Source of the DNA: Streptomyces sp. CA-210063
GTDB taxonomy: Bacteria; Actinomycetota; Actinomycetes; Streptomycetales; Streptomycetaceae
Length of the DNA stretch: 64,000 bases
Assembly (NCBI RefSeq): GCF_024612015.1
Contig: NZ_CP102512.1
Location: 7,812,001 to 7,876,000, forward strand
Direction: 5' to 3'
This document shows positions 25,087 to 32,984 of the stretch, piece by piece. Every line of letters starts with the position of its first letter. Position 1 is the first letter of the stretch. Position numbers and translations under genes: made by a program. The notes under the pieces are model-generated. The model was given only the letters and a program-made list of their open reading frames with translations, searched no databases and was not told where the DNA came from.

Positions 25087-25106
25087 GTCCGTCAGGACAC
25101 CCCGAG

Positions 25107-25511
25107 CTACTGGGCGCTCAACGCACTCTTACGCCGCAGCAAGGAAGCCAACGCCGAGGCGAACTCAACCGGCTCAACCGGCAGCGTCACCGCCGCGTCG
25201 GCCCGGCTCCACGTCGCCAGCCACGCATCCTGCGGCCGCCCGATCAGCACCAGCACCGGCGGGCAGTCGAAGATCTCATCCTTGATCTGCCGGCACACCC
25301 CCATGCCGCCCATGGGCACGGCCTCACCGTCCAGCACACAGACGTCGATCCCGCCCTTGTCCAGCTCCTTGATCACGGCGGCGGGCGTGGCGCACTCCAG
25401 GAACTCGACCTGGGGTACATCAGGAGCCGGTCGCCGGCCGGAGGCCAGCCGCACCTGCTCGCGGGTGTTGGAGTCGTCGCTGTAGACCAGCACCGTGGCG
25501 GTCGGCTGCAT
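25107..25511 (-). CDS. Stand-alone receiver-like protein lacking key phosphorylation residues
   Basis: 134 residues with the response-regulator receiver fold only and no output domain. TVLVYSDDSNTREQV gives the acidic pair Asp12/Asp13, and Asp61 in VCVLDGEAVPMGG sits at the phospho-acceptor place. The usual Thr/Ser in strand 4 is replaced (VLVLIGRP at 86-93), and the invariant Lys before Pro in strand 5 is lost (AVTLPVEP at 107-114). It is therefore probably a pseudo-receiver that acts by binding rather than by regulated phosphorylation. It diverges from ctaE across 145 bases, and similar genes are found at this place in other Streptomyces. Role in oxidase control is only inferred from position. 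Confidence 0.85.
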   Translation of the reverse strand: MQPTATVLVYSDDSNTREQVRLASGRRPAPDVPQVEFLECATPAAVIKELDKGGIDVCVLDGEAVPMGGMGVCRQIKDEIFDCPPVLVLIGRPQDAWLATWSRADAAVTLPVEPVEFASALASLLRRKSALSAQ

Positions 25512-25645
25512 TGTTCCTCCGTGACGTCAGCGTCGTTAAGGACAGGCCCGATGCGCGGATGCTACTCCCTCGAACACCACGTCAGCACCGGTACCGAAGG
25601 GGGCAACACTCCGAACGGCACCCCCCGGAGTGAGGGCGGGATAAG

Positions 25646-25666
25646 CGACCGACATAATGTCGGTCG
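25646..25666. promoter_or_regulatory. Perfect 21-bp palindrome over the ctaE start codon
   Basis: CGACCGACAT at 25646-25655 and ATGTCGGTCG at 25657-25666 are exact inverted arms around a single A. The right arm begins with the annotated ATG of ctaE. CATAAT at 25653-25658 resembles a -10 hexamer; if used, the transcript would begin at about 25665, making the in-frame GTG at 25666 a leaderless start. The palindrome would then be an operator over the promoter; otherwise it is an RNA hairpin hiding the start. Confidence 0.65.
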
Positions 25667-26277
25667 TGGCGACAGCAACGACAGTAGAAACCGGGCACGC
25701 GCACCCGTCGGTCAACCGGCCGAACCTCACCAGCGTCGGAACCATCATCTGGTTGAGTTCCGAGCTGATGTTCTTCGCGGCCCTCTTCGCGATGTACTTC
25801 ACCCTGCGATCGGTGACCGGCCCCGAGTTCTGGGCGGAGAAGGCCGACACCCTGAACTTCCCGTTCTCGGCGACCAACACCACGATCCTGGTGCTCTCCT
25901 CGCTCACCTGCCAGCTCGGCGTGTTCGCCGCCGAGCGCGGTGATGTGAAGAAGCTCCGGATGTGGTTCATCGTCACGTTCGTGATGGGTGCGATCTTCAT
26001 CGGCGGTCAGGTCTTCGAGTACACCGAGCTGGTCAAGCACGAGGGCCTGTCGCTCTCGTCCGACCCGTACGGCTCGGTCTTCTACCTGACCACCGGCTTC
26101 CACGGCCTGCACGTGACGGGCGGTCTCATCGCCTTCCTGCTGGTCCTCGGGCGCACCTACGCGGCCAAGAGGTTCACCCACGAGCAGGCGACCGCGGCCA
26201 TCGTCGTGTCCTACTACTGGCACTTCGTCGATGTCGTCTGGATCGGCCTCTTCGCCACGATCTACATGATCAAGTAA
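25657..26277 (+). CDS. ctaE: Cytochrome c oxidase subunit III
   Basis: 206 residues with five transmembrane segments, after a short N-terminus ending [22 protein letters not shown]. Typical COX3 motifs include the Glu in [28 protein letters not shown], and [16 protein letters not shown] at the end. It stabilises subunit I and proton entry. The ATG at 25657 is annotated; a GTG at 25666 gives a start three residues later and fits a leaderless transcript. No ribosome binding site is clear for either. The gene begins the ctaE-qcrC-qcrA-qcrB cluster, the same order as in mycobacteria. Confidence 0.97.
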   Translation: MSVVATATTVETGHAHPSVNRPNLTSVGTIIWLSSELMFFAALFAMYFTLRSVTGPEFWAEKADTLNFPFSATNTTILVLSSLTCQLGVFAAERGDVKKLRMWFIVTFVMGAIFIGGQVFEYTELVKHEGLSLSSDPYGSVFYLTTGFHGLHVTGGLIAFLLVLGRTYAAKRFTHEQATAAIVVSYYWHFVDVVWIGLFATIYMIK

Positions 26278-26286
26278 ATCGGGCGG

Positions 26287-26317
26287 CCGAGCCGGGCGGA
26301 CCGATCGCCCGCCTCGG
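26287..26317 (+). terminator. Hairpin between ctaE and qcrC, possible attenuator or processing site
   Basis: CCGAGCCGGGCG at 26287-26298 pairs with CGCCCGCCTCGG at 26306-26317 with one C-C mismatch and a seven-base loop. It has no T run. It lies in the 98-base gap inside the cluster and may partially stop or stabilise the transcript. Confidence 0.5.
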
Positions 26318-26375
26318 ACCGAGAACGACCCTTCCAGAAGCACCGACGCAGAAGATCCTGACACCGGGGTAATCC

Positions 26376-27185
26376 GTGAAAAAGCTCTCCGCACGACGAC
26401 GCCATCCGCTGGCGGCGGTCGTCGTCCTACTCATCGCGCTGGCGGCCTGCGCGGGGCTGTACACCGCCTTCGCACCTGCGGACAAGGCGGTGGCCGAAGA
26501 AACCGCCCAGACCCTCACCATCGAGGAGGGCAAGAAGCTCTACGCCGTGGGCTGCGCCAGCTGCCACGGCACCGGCGGTCAGGGCACCACCGACGGTCCG
26601 CCGCTCACTGGTGTGGGCGCGGCAGCCGTCGACTTCCAGGTCGGCACCGGCCGTATGCCGGCCCAGCAGCCGGGCGCGCAGGTACCGGACAAGCCGACCG
26701 TCTACTCGCAGGCCGAGATCGACCAGCTCGCGGCGTACATCGCCTCGCTGGGCGCCGGTCCGGAGATCCCGACCGAGAACGAGTACAACCCCGAGGGCGC
26801 GGACATCGCCGAGGGCGGCGAGCTCTTCCGTACCAACTGCGCTCAGTGCCACAACTTCACCGGCAAGGGCGGTGCGCTGTCCGAGGGCAAGTACGCGCCG
26901 AGCCTTGAGGGTGTCGACCCGAAGCACATCTACGAGGCCATGCAGACCGGCCCGCAGAACATGCCGTCCTTCCCCGACACCACGCTGTCGGAGGAGAACA
27001 AGAAGGACATCATCGCGTACCTCGACGCGGTCAACAGCGACGACACCGTGGAGCCCGGTGGCCTCAGCCTCGGCGGACTCGGCCCGGTCAGCGAAGGTCT
27101 CTTCGGCTGGGTGTTCGGGCTCGGCGCGCTGATCGCCGTCGCCGTCTGGGTCGCCGCTCGGACCGCAAAGGCCAAGAAGTCATGA
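26376..27185 (+). CDS. qcrC: Diheme cytochrome c subunit of the bc1 complex
   Basis: 269 residues. A basic start and one hydrophobic helix (LAAVVVLLIALAACAGLYTAF) lead to two cytochrome c domains with heme motifs CASCH at 60-64 and CAQCH at 155-159. The sixth-ligand methionines probably lie in GRMPAQQ and NMPSFP. A C-terminal membrane helix (LFGWVFGLGALIAVAVWVAA) anchors it. The diheme subunit replaces both cytochrome c1 and soluble cytochrome c, passing electrons to CuA of CtaC. The GTG start has only a weak ribosome site. The stop overlaps the qcrA start as ATGA. Confidence 0.97.
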   Translation: MKKLSARRRHPLAAVVVLLIALAACAGLYTAFAPADKAVAEETAQTLTIEEGKKLYAVGCASCHGTGGQGTTDGPPLTGVGAAAVDFQVGTGRMPAQQPGAQVPDKPTVYSQAEIDQLAAYIASLGAGPEIPTENEYNPEGADIAEGGELFRTNCAQCHNFTGKGGALSEGKYAPSLEGVDPKHIYEAMQTGPQNMPSFPDTTLSEENKKDIIAYLDAVNSDDTVEPGGLSLGGLGPVSEGLFGWVFGLGALIAVAVWVAARTAKAKKS

Positions 27186-28240
27186 GTAGCCAAGAGATTC
27201 CAGAAGAGAACCTGTCCATCGAGCAGGGCGACGCGCACGGCGCGGTGAAGGTCGCGGACGAGAAGAACCCGTTCGCGGACCCTGGCCTGCCGCCCCACGA
27301 GCACCGGATCCAGGACATCGACGAGCGGGCCGCGAAGCGGTCCGAGCGCACGGTCGCCCTGCTGTTCACGGTGTCGATGCTGGCCACGGTCGCGTTCATC
27401 GCCGCGTACCTGGTGATCGACGTCGACAGGGCGATCTACGTCTGGCCGATCGGTCACATCAGCGCGCTGAACTTCGCGCTGGGCATGACGCTGGGCCTGT
27501 CGCTGTTCTGCATCGGCGCCGGCGCGGTCCACTGGGCCCGCACGCTGATGTCGGACGTGGAGATCGCCGACGAGCGGCACGCGATCGAGGCCGCGCCCGA
27601 GGTCAAGGCCAAGGTCATGGCCGACTTCAGGGACGGTGCCAAGGAGTCCGCGCTCGGCCGCCGCAAGCTGATCCGCAACACGATGTTCGGCGCGCTGGCC
27701 CTGTTCCCGCTCTCCGGTGTGATGCTGCTGGGCGGCCTCGGTCCGGCGCCCGGCACCAAGCTGCGGCACACCACCTGGGCCAAGGGCAAGAAGCTCGTCA
27801 ACATGAACACCATGGAGCCGCTGCGTCCCGCGGACGTCGCGGTGGGGTCGCTGACCTTCGCCATGCCGGACGGCCTGGACGAGCACGACCACGACTTCCA
27901 GAAGAACATCGCCAAGGACGCCCTGATGATCGTCCGGATCCAGCCGGACGACATCAAGGACAAGACGTCACTGGAGTGGTCGCACGAGGGCATTCTGGCG
28001 TACTCGAAGATCTGCACCCACGTCGGTTGCCCGATCTCCCTGTACGAGCAGCAGACGCACCACGTGCTCTGCCCCTGCCACCAGTCCACCTTCGACCTCG
28101 CCGACCGTGGCCGGGTGATCTTCGGCCCCGCAGGGCACGCCCTTCCGCAGCTGAGGATCACCGTCGGTGAAGACGGCTACCTCGAAGCCGTGAGCGACTT
28201 CGAAGAGCCCGTCGGTCCTGCCTTCTGGGAGCGCGGATGA
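27182..28240 (+). CDS. qcrA: Rieske iron-sulfur subunit of the bc1 complex
   Basis: 352 residues. Unlike mitochondrial Rieske proteins it has three membrane helices: VALLFTVSMLATVAFIAAYLVI, ALNFALGMTLGLSLFCIGAGA and MFGALALFPLSGVMLLGGLG (about 58-80, 100-118 and 160-180). The C-terminal domain carries the [2Fe-2S] motif CTHVGC at 278-283 and CPCH at 297-300, with Cys278/His280 and Cys297/His300 as ligands and Cys283/Cys299 as disulfide. A loop of about 25 residues (KGKKLVNMNTMEPLRPADVA region) is typical of actinobacteria. Translationally coupled to qcrC and qcrB by ATGA overlaps. Confidence 0.97.
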   Translation: MSSQEIPEENLSIEQGDAHGAVKVADEKNPFADPGLPPHEHRIQDIDERAAKRSERTVALLFTVSMLATVAFIAAYLVIDVDRAIYVWPIGHISALNFALGMTLGLSLFCIGAGAVHWARTLMSDVEIADERHAIEAAPEVKAKVMADFRDGAKESALGRRKLIRNTMFGALALFPLSGVMLLGGLGPAPGTKLRHTTWAKGKKLVNMNTMEPLRPADVAVGSLTFAMPDGLDEHDHDFQKNIAKDALMIVRIQPDDIKDKTSLEWSHEGILAYSKICTHVGCPISLYEQQTHHVLCPCHQSTFDLADRGRVIFGPAGHALPQLRITVGEDGYLEAVSDFEEPVGPAFWERG

Positions 28241-29877
28241 GTACTGCAACCACCACCGACTCGCGCGACAAGCGCGGGAAGGCACCGGCCGGCGAGCGCG
28301 TCGCCGACTGGGCCGACGGCCGGCTCGGGATCTACTCCCTGGCCAAGGCCAACATGCGCAAGATCTTCCCCGACCACTGGTCGTTCATGCTGGGCGAGAT
28401 CTGCCTGTACACCTTCATCATCATCATCCTCACGGGTGTGTACCTGACGCTGTTCTTCCACCCGTCGATGAACGAGGTGGAGTACCACGGCAGCTACGTC
28501 CCGCTGCAGGGCCAGCTGATGTCCGAGGCGTTCAACTCGACCATGCACATCTCGTTCGAGGTGCGCGGTGGTCTGCTGATCCGGCAGATCCACCACTGGG
28601 CCGCGTTGGTCTTCCTCGCCGGCATGTTCGTGCACATGATGCGTGTGTTCTTCACCGGCGCGTTCCGCAAGCCGCGTGAGGTCAACTGGCTGTTCGGCTT
28701 CCTGCTGTTCGTCCTCGGCATGTTCACCGGCTTCACCGGTTACTCGCTCCCGGACGACCTGCTCTCCGGCACCGGTGTCCGCTTCATGGAGGGCGCGGTC
28801 CTGTCCGTGCCGATCGTCGGCACGTACCTGTCGTTCTTCCTCTTCGGCGGGGAGTTCCCGGGCGGCGACTTCGTGGCCCGCTTCTACTCGGTCCACGTCC
28901 TGCTGCTGCCGGGCATCATGCTCGGCCTCGTGGTGGCGCACCTGATCCTGGTCTTCTACCACAAGCACACCCAGTACGCGGGCCCCGGAAAGACGAACAA
29001 CAACGTCGTCGGCATGCCGCTGCTCCCGGTGTACATGGCGAAGGCCGGCGGCTTCTTCTTCCTGGTCTTCGGTGTCATCGCGGTCATCTCGGCGATCGCC
29101 ACGATCAACCCGATCTGGACCATGGGTCCCTACCGTCCGGACCAGGTGTCGACCGGCGCCCAGCCCGACTGGTACATGGGCTTCTCCGAGGGCCTGATCC
29201 GTGTCATGCCGGGCTGGGAGATCAACTTCTGGGGTCACACGCTCGTCCTGGGTGTGTTCATCCCGCTGGTGATCTTCCCGCTGGTCCTGGTCGCGATCGC
29301 GGTCTACCCGTTCATCGAGTCCTGGGTCACCGGCGACAAGCGCGAGCACCACATCCTGGACCGCCCGCGCAACGCCCCGACCCGTACGGCCTTCGGTGTC
29401 GCGTGGATCACCTGGTACATGGTGCTGCTGATCGGTGGTGGAAACGACCTCTGGGCGACCCACTTCCACCTGTCGATCAACGCCATCACCTGGTTCGTCC
29501 GGATCGCGTTCTTCGTGGCCCCGGTCCTCGCGTTCATCGTCACCAAGCGCATCTGCCTCGGCCTGCAGCGCCGGGACAAGGACAAGATCCTGCACGGTCG
29601 CGAGACCGGCATCATCAAGCGTCTGCCGCACGGTGAGTTCATCGAGGTCCACGAGCCGCTCAGCCAGGAGCAGCTGCACACGCTCACGGCGCACGAGCAG
29701 TACGCGCCGGCCGAGATCGGTCCCGCGGTCGACGAGAACGGTGTCGCCCGCAAGATCACGCGCCGCGAGAAGCTCCGCGCCAAGCTGAGCAAGGGCTACT
29801 ACGGCGAGGACTCGCAGATCACCAAGCCGACCGTCGAGGAGTACAAGGAGATCACGAGCGGCCACGGCCACCACTGA
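28237..29877 (+). CDS. qcrB: Cytochrome b subunit of the bc1 complex
   Basis: 546 residues. The N-terminal cytochrome b core has the heme-binding histidine pairs in helices B and D ([23 protein letters not shown] and [25 protein letters not shown], shown here only by name of motif). The quinol site begins [32 protein letters not shown] corresponds to the PEWY/PDWY motif of the Qo site, with PDWY present. A long C-terminal extension of about 130 residues is soluble and charged ([16 protein letters not shown] region), usual for actinobacteria. QcrB is the target of drugs such as telacebec in mycobacteria. A perfect terminator follows. Confidence 0.97.
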   Translation: MSTATTTDSRDKRGKAPAGERVADWADGRLGIYSLAKANMRKIFPDHWSFMLGEICLYTFIIIILTGVYLTLFFHPSMNEVEYHGSYVPLQGQLMSEAFNSTMHISFEVRGGLLIRQIHHWAALVFLAGMFVHMMRVFFTGAFRKPREVNWLFGFLLFVLGMFTGFTGYSLPDDLLSGTGVRFMEGAVLSVPIVGTYLSFFLFGGEFPGGDFVARFYSVHVLLLPGIMLGLVVAHLILVFYHKHTQYAGPGKTNNNVVGMPLLPVYMAKAGGFFFLVFGVIAVISAIATINPIWTMGPYRPDQVSTGAQPDWYMGFSEGLIRVMPGWEINFWGHTLVLGVFIPLVIFPLVLVAIAVYPFIESWVTGDKREHHILDRPRNAPTRTAFGVAWITWYMVLLIGGGNDLWATHFHLSINAITWFVRIAFFVAPVLAFIVTKRICLGLQRRDKDKILHGRETGIIKRLPHGEFIEVHEPLSQEQLHTLTAHEQYAPAEIGPAVDENGVARKITRREKLRAKLSKGYYGEDSQITKPTVEEYKEITSGHGHH

Positions 29878-29903
29878 TCGCTTCGCTTCGCCACACCACG
29901 GTC

Positions 29904-29940
29904 GAAGGGCCCCCGTCCGATCTTCGGACGGGGGCCCTTC
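29904..29940. terminator. Strong terminator after qcrB
   Basis: A perfect 17-bp stem: arms 29904-29920 (GAAGGGCCCCCGTCCGA) and 29924-29940, loop TCT. Closes the ctaE-qcrCAB cluster before trpD. Confidence 0.93.
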
Positions 29941-30029
29941 GCCGTGCCCGTGGCTGGATAGGGTGGGAGCGCATCATTGACTTCACGGTTTGCGCGGCAT
30001 TCCTCGCGCTACGACACCCAGGAGCGGCT

Positions 30030-31094
30030 ATGAGCGCTGTGACCCCCGCTGGAGGCGATACCGCGGCGGGCCGTTCCTGGCCCGCGGTGCTGAACGCACT
30101 GCTGTCCGGGCACGACCAGGACGCCGGCGCCACGTTCTGGGCGATGGACCAGATCATGCGCGGCGAGGCGACGGACGCGCAGATCGCCGGATTCGTGGTG
30201 GCGCTGCGGGCCAAGGGCGAGACCGTCGAGGAGATCACCGGTCTCGTCGAGGCGCTGTACGAACACGCCCATGTGATCGAGGTGTCGGGCGAGACCGTCG
30301 ACATCGTCGGTACGGGCGGGGACGGCGCCAAGACGGTCAACATCTCCACGATGTCGTCGATCGTCGTCGCCGGTACGGGCGCGAAGGTCGTCAAGCACGG
30401 CAACCGGGCCGCGTCGTCGGCGTCCGGCGCGTCCGATGTGCTGGAGAAGCTCGGCGTCAATCTGGAGCTGACGCCGAAGCGGGTGGCCGAGGTCGCCGAG
30501 GAGGCCGGGATCACCTTCTGCTTCGCGGTGAAGTTCCACCCGGCGCTGCGTCATGTGGCCGCCGCACGCGGGCAGTTGGGCATCCGGACCGTCTTCAACG
30601 CGCTGGGGCCGCTGGCGAACCCGGCGAAGGTGCGCGCCCAGGCGGTCGGTGTCGCCGATCCGCGGATGGCGCCGATCATGGCGGGCGTCTTCGCCGAGCG
30701 CGGCAACTCGTCGTTGGTCTTCCGGGGTGATGACGGCCTTGACGAGTTGACGACGACCGCCACGTCACGGGTGTGGGTCGTACGGGACGGCAAGGTGACC
30801 GAGGAGGCCTTCGACCCGCGCGACGTCGGGCTGGACCTGGTGCCGGTGGAGGCGTTGCGGGGGGCCGATTCCTCGTACAACGCGGATGTCGCACGGCGGT
30901 TGCTGGACGGCGAGACGGGGCCGGTGCGGGATGCGGTGCTGCTGAACTCGGCGGCGGCGCTGGTGGCACTGGAGCCGACGTCCGCGTCCCTGGCGGAGCA
31001 GTTGCGGGGTGGCATGGAGCGGGCGGCCGAGTCGATCGACTCCGGGGCGGCGCGGAGAGTTCTTGAGCGGTGGGTCGTCGCCACCAACGTGTAG
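30030..31094 (+). CDS. trpD: Anthranilate phosphoribosyltransferase
   Basis: 354 residues. TrpD transfers phosphoribose from PRPP to anthranilate in tryptophan synthesis. The signature [19 protein letters not shown] (PRPP and magnesium site), the [20 protein letters not shown] anthranilate site and [18 protein letters not shown] are intact. CAGGAG precedes the ATG. TAGGGT at 29959-29964 could be a -10 element of its own promoter, after the qcrB terminator. It is separate from other trp genes but keeps the same position beside the cytochrome genes as mycobacterial trpD. A palindromic repeat follows. Confidence 0.96.
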   Translation: MSAVTPAGGDTAAGRSWPAVLNALLSGHDQDAGATFWAMDQIMRGEATDAQIAGFVVALRAKGETVEEITGLVEALYEHAHVIEVSGETVDIVGTGGDGAKTVNISTMSSIVVAGTGAKVVKHGNRAASSASGASDVLEKLGVNLELTPKRVAEVAEEAGITFCFAVKFHPALRHVAAARGQLGIRTVFNALGPLANPAKVRAQAVGVADPRMAPIMAGVFAERGNSSLVFRGDDGLDELTTTATSRVWVVRDGKVTEEAFDPRDVGLDLVPVEALRGADSSYNADVARRLLDGETGPVRDAVLLNSAAALVALEPTSASLAEQLRGGMERAAESIDSGAARRVLERWVVATNV

Positions 31095-31127
31095 CGCTGG
31101 GGCCGGTGGTGCGCTGCGGGTTGTGTG

Positions 31128-31205
31128 TGGCTGGTCGCGCAGTTCCCCGCGCCCCTAAAGGGGCGCGGGGAACTGCGCGAACAACCCCCACCCACCCGCA
31201 CGCGC
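31128..31205. repeat. Dispersed intergenic palindromic repeat, copy G (perfect stem)
   Basis: The cleanest copy: arms 31135-31156 and 31159-31180 (TCGCGCAGTTCCCCGCGCCC with its complement) pair over 22 bases around AA, then CCACCCGCACGCGCC. It also serves as terminator candidate for trpD. Confidence 0.9.
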
Positions 31206-31301
31206 CACCCAACCGAACCTCCCGAGCCATAAGGCGCCCGGCATCCCGCCATCCGGACAGAAGTTGCGGCGTGGCGATCACTTCACGTACGTTTTTCGGC
31301 A

Positions 31302-31424
31302 GGTCATGAGTGACAGCCCAAAGCCCCGGCTGGCTGTCCGGCAACCCTCCGTCCGTGGCGGGGTGCCCCGGGTGAAGACCGGGTCGTAGGCAGCGAGGTC
31401 TACGGCAAGCGCGGTTTCGAGGGA
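31302..31424 (+). promoter_or_regulatory. SAM-IV riboswitch
   Basis: The stretch matches the SAM-IV class of actinobacteria: GGTCATGAGTGACAGCC, AAGCCCCGGCTGGCTGTCC, GGCAACCCTCC, GGCGGGGTGCCCCGGGTGA, and the 3' element CGGCAAGCGCGG. The core with AAGCCCCGGC and GGCAACC is shared with SAM-I, while the downstream GGGGTGCCCCGGGTGA and the distal pseudoknot element mark SAM-IV. It precedes the class V aminotransferase by about 140 bases, so that gene is expected to respond to S-adenosylmethionine. Confidence 0.9.
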
Positions 31425-31431
31425 GCCTTCC

Positions 31432-31452
31432 GTGAGCAAGCGAATGCGATAG
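31432..31452 (+). CDS. Possible six-codon leader ORF after the SAM-IV riboswitch
   Basis: GTG at 31432 reads MSKRMR then TAG. AGGGAG lies six bases before it, immediately after the riboswitch 3' element. Two of the six codons specify Met if the start counts. It may be a leader peptide or the site where the riboswitch acts on translation; it may also be chance. Confidence 0.35.
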   Translation: MSKRMR

Positions 31453-31562
31453 GGCCGCAGAGCCCCGCCTCCGCGTTTCCCCTTTCACTCTTTTCGGTGT
31501 TCCCTGTGCCGTCGACATGCCGTCCGGCACGGCGATTCCGCCTGCTTTCACGGGAGTTCCCC

Positions 31563-32924
31563 ATGTCTGTCTCCACGCTTGCCGCCGACCGGTCCGTTTG
31601 TGCCCCGCTGCCCGTTCTGGGCCGGGATGTCACCGTCCCGCTCGTCACCGGCGGCGAAGTCACCTACGCCGCGCTCGACTACGCCGCCAGCGCCCCGGCG
31701 CTGCAGCGGGTGTGGGACGACGTGGCGGCGTACGCGCCGTACTACGGGAGCGTGCACCGGGGTGCCGGGTACCTGTCGCAGCTGTCCACCGACCTCTTCG
31801 AGAACGCCCGCAAGACCGTCGCGGAGTTCCTGGACTGCCGGGACGACGACCAGGTCGTGTTCACCCGGTCGACCACCGACTCGCTGAACCTGCTCGCCGC
31901 CGCGCTGCCCGCCGACTGCCAGGTCTTCGTCTTCGAGACCGAGCACCACGCCTCGTTGCTGCCGTGGCGGAACGCGCGGGTGACGTACCTGGACGCGCCG
32001 CGTACGCCGGAGGAGGCCGTGGCCGCTCTGGAGGCCGCCCTCGCCGGGCGCGACCCGCAGGGGCCGGCGCTGGTGTGCGTCACCGGTGCCTCCAATGTCA
32101 CCGGGGAGATCTGGCCGGTGCGCGAGCTGGCCGCCGCCGCGCACGCGCACGGCGCGCGGATCGTGCTCGACGCGGCCCAGCTCGCGCCTCACCACCCCGT
32201 ATCCGTACAGGAGTTGGACGTCGACTGGGTCGCCTTCTCGGGGCACAAGTTGTACGCGCCGTTCGGGTCCGGCGTGCTCGCCGGGCGCGCCGACTGGCTG
32301 CGCGAGGCCGACCCGTACCTCGCGGGCGGCGGCGCCAGCCGCAAGGTGAGCCGGCGTACGGACGGGGGCGTGGACGTCGAGTGGCACCAGACCGCCGCCC
32401 GGCACGAGGCCGGCTCGCCCAACGTCATCGGCGCCTACTCCATCGCCTCCGCCTGCAAGGCCCTCACCGAGGCCGGGTTCGAGACGCTGGTCGCCCGGGA
32501 GCAGCACCTGATCGACACCGTCCGCGCCGGTCTCGCCGAGGTGCCCGAGGTCCGGGTCCTCTCGCTCTTCGGGGACGACGCTCCGCGCGTCGGCGTCATC
32601 TCCTTCGTCGTCGAGGGCTGGAACAGCTCCCACTTCGCCGCCGCCCTCTCCGCCGAGTACGGCATCGGCGTCCGCGACGGTCTCTTCTGCGCCCACCCGC
32701 TGGTCCGCACCCTCCTCGGCGGCGACCCGCAGACCCAGGGCGAGTGCGGCGCCCCCGAGGCCGCGCCCGGCGAGCGGTCCCTCAACGCGATCCGGGTGAG
32801 CTTCGGGGCGGGCACGCCCGACGAGCACGTGGAGCGGTTCGTCGGCGCGGTGAAGGAGCTCGTGCGGGACGGCGCGAAGTGGAACTACCGTACGGAGGAC
32901 GGGCGTTGCGTGCCGGCCGTCTGA
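31563..32924 (+). CDS. Class V PLP-dependent aminotransferase, SAM-IV controlled, probable cysteine desulfurase-like
   Basis: 453 residues of the aminotransferase class V/SufS-like group. Visible motifs are LDYAASAPALQRVW, FTRSTTDSLNLLA, ETEHHASLLPW, TGASNVTGEIWPV, DAAQLAPHHPV and the PLP Lys229 in FSGHKLYAPFGSG. Near the C-terminus GIGVRDGLFCAHPLVRTLLGG carries a cysteine in the region of the desulfurase active site, and the end reads TEDGRCVPAV. GGGAG lies five bases before the ATG. The SAM-IV riboswitch upstream ties it to sulfur or methionine metabolism. Whether it releases sulfur from cysteine, selenium or another substrate cannot be told. Confidence 0.88.
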   Translation: MSVSTLAADRSVCAPLPVLGRDVTVPLVTGGEVTYAALDYAASAPALQRVWDDVAAYAPYYGSVHRGAGYLSQLSTDLFENARKTVAEFLDCRDDDQVVFTRSTTDSLNLLAAALPADCQVFVFETEHHASLLPWRNARVTYLDAPRTPEEAVAALEAALAGRDPQGPALVCVTGASNVTGEIWPVRELAAAAHAHGARIVLDAAQLAPHHPVSVQELDVDWVAFSGHKLYAPFGSGVLAGRADWLREADPYLAGGGASRKVSRRTDGGVDVEWHQTAARHEAGSPNVIGAYSIASACKALTEAGFETLVAREQHLIDTVRAGLAEVPEVRVLSLFGDDAPRVGVISFVVEGWNSSHFAAALSAEYGIGVRDGLFCAHPLVRTLLGGDPQTQGECGAPEAAPGERSLNAIRVSFGAGTPDEHVERFVGAVKELVRDGAKWNYRTEDGRCVPAV

Positions 32925-32984
32925 TCCGCTGACGCGCACTGTCGACCTCGGCCCTGATCCCGTCGTTCGCCCCGGCCGGCGGTG

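Noticed and set aside
31517..32932. Long alternative frame over the class V aminotransferase starting at ATG 31517
   Set aside because: Arg/Gly-rich shadow; the frame from 31563 has clear PLP-enzyme motifs.
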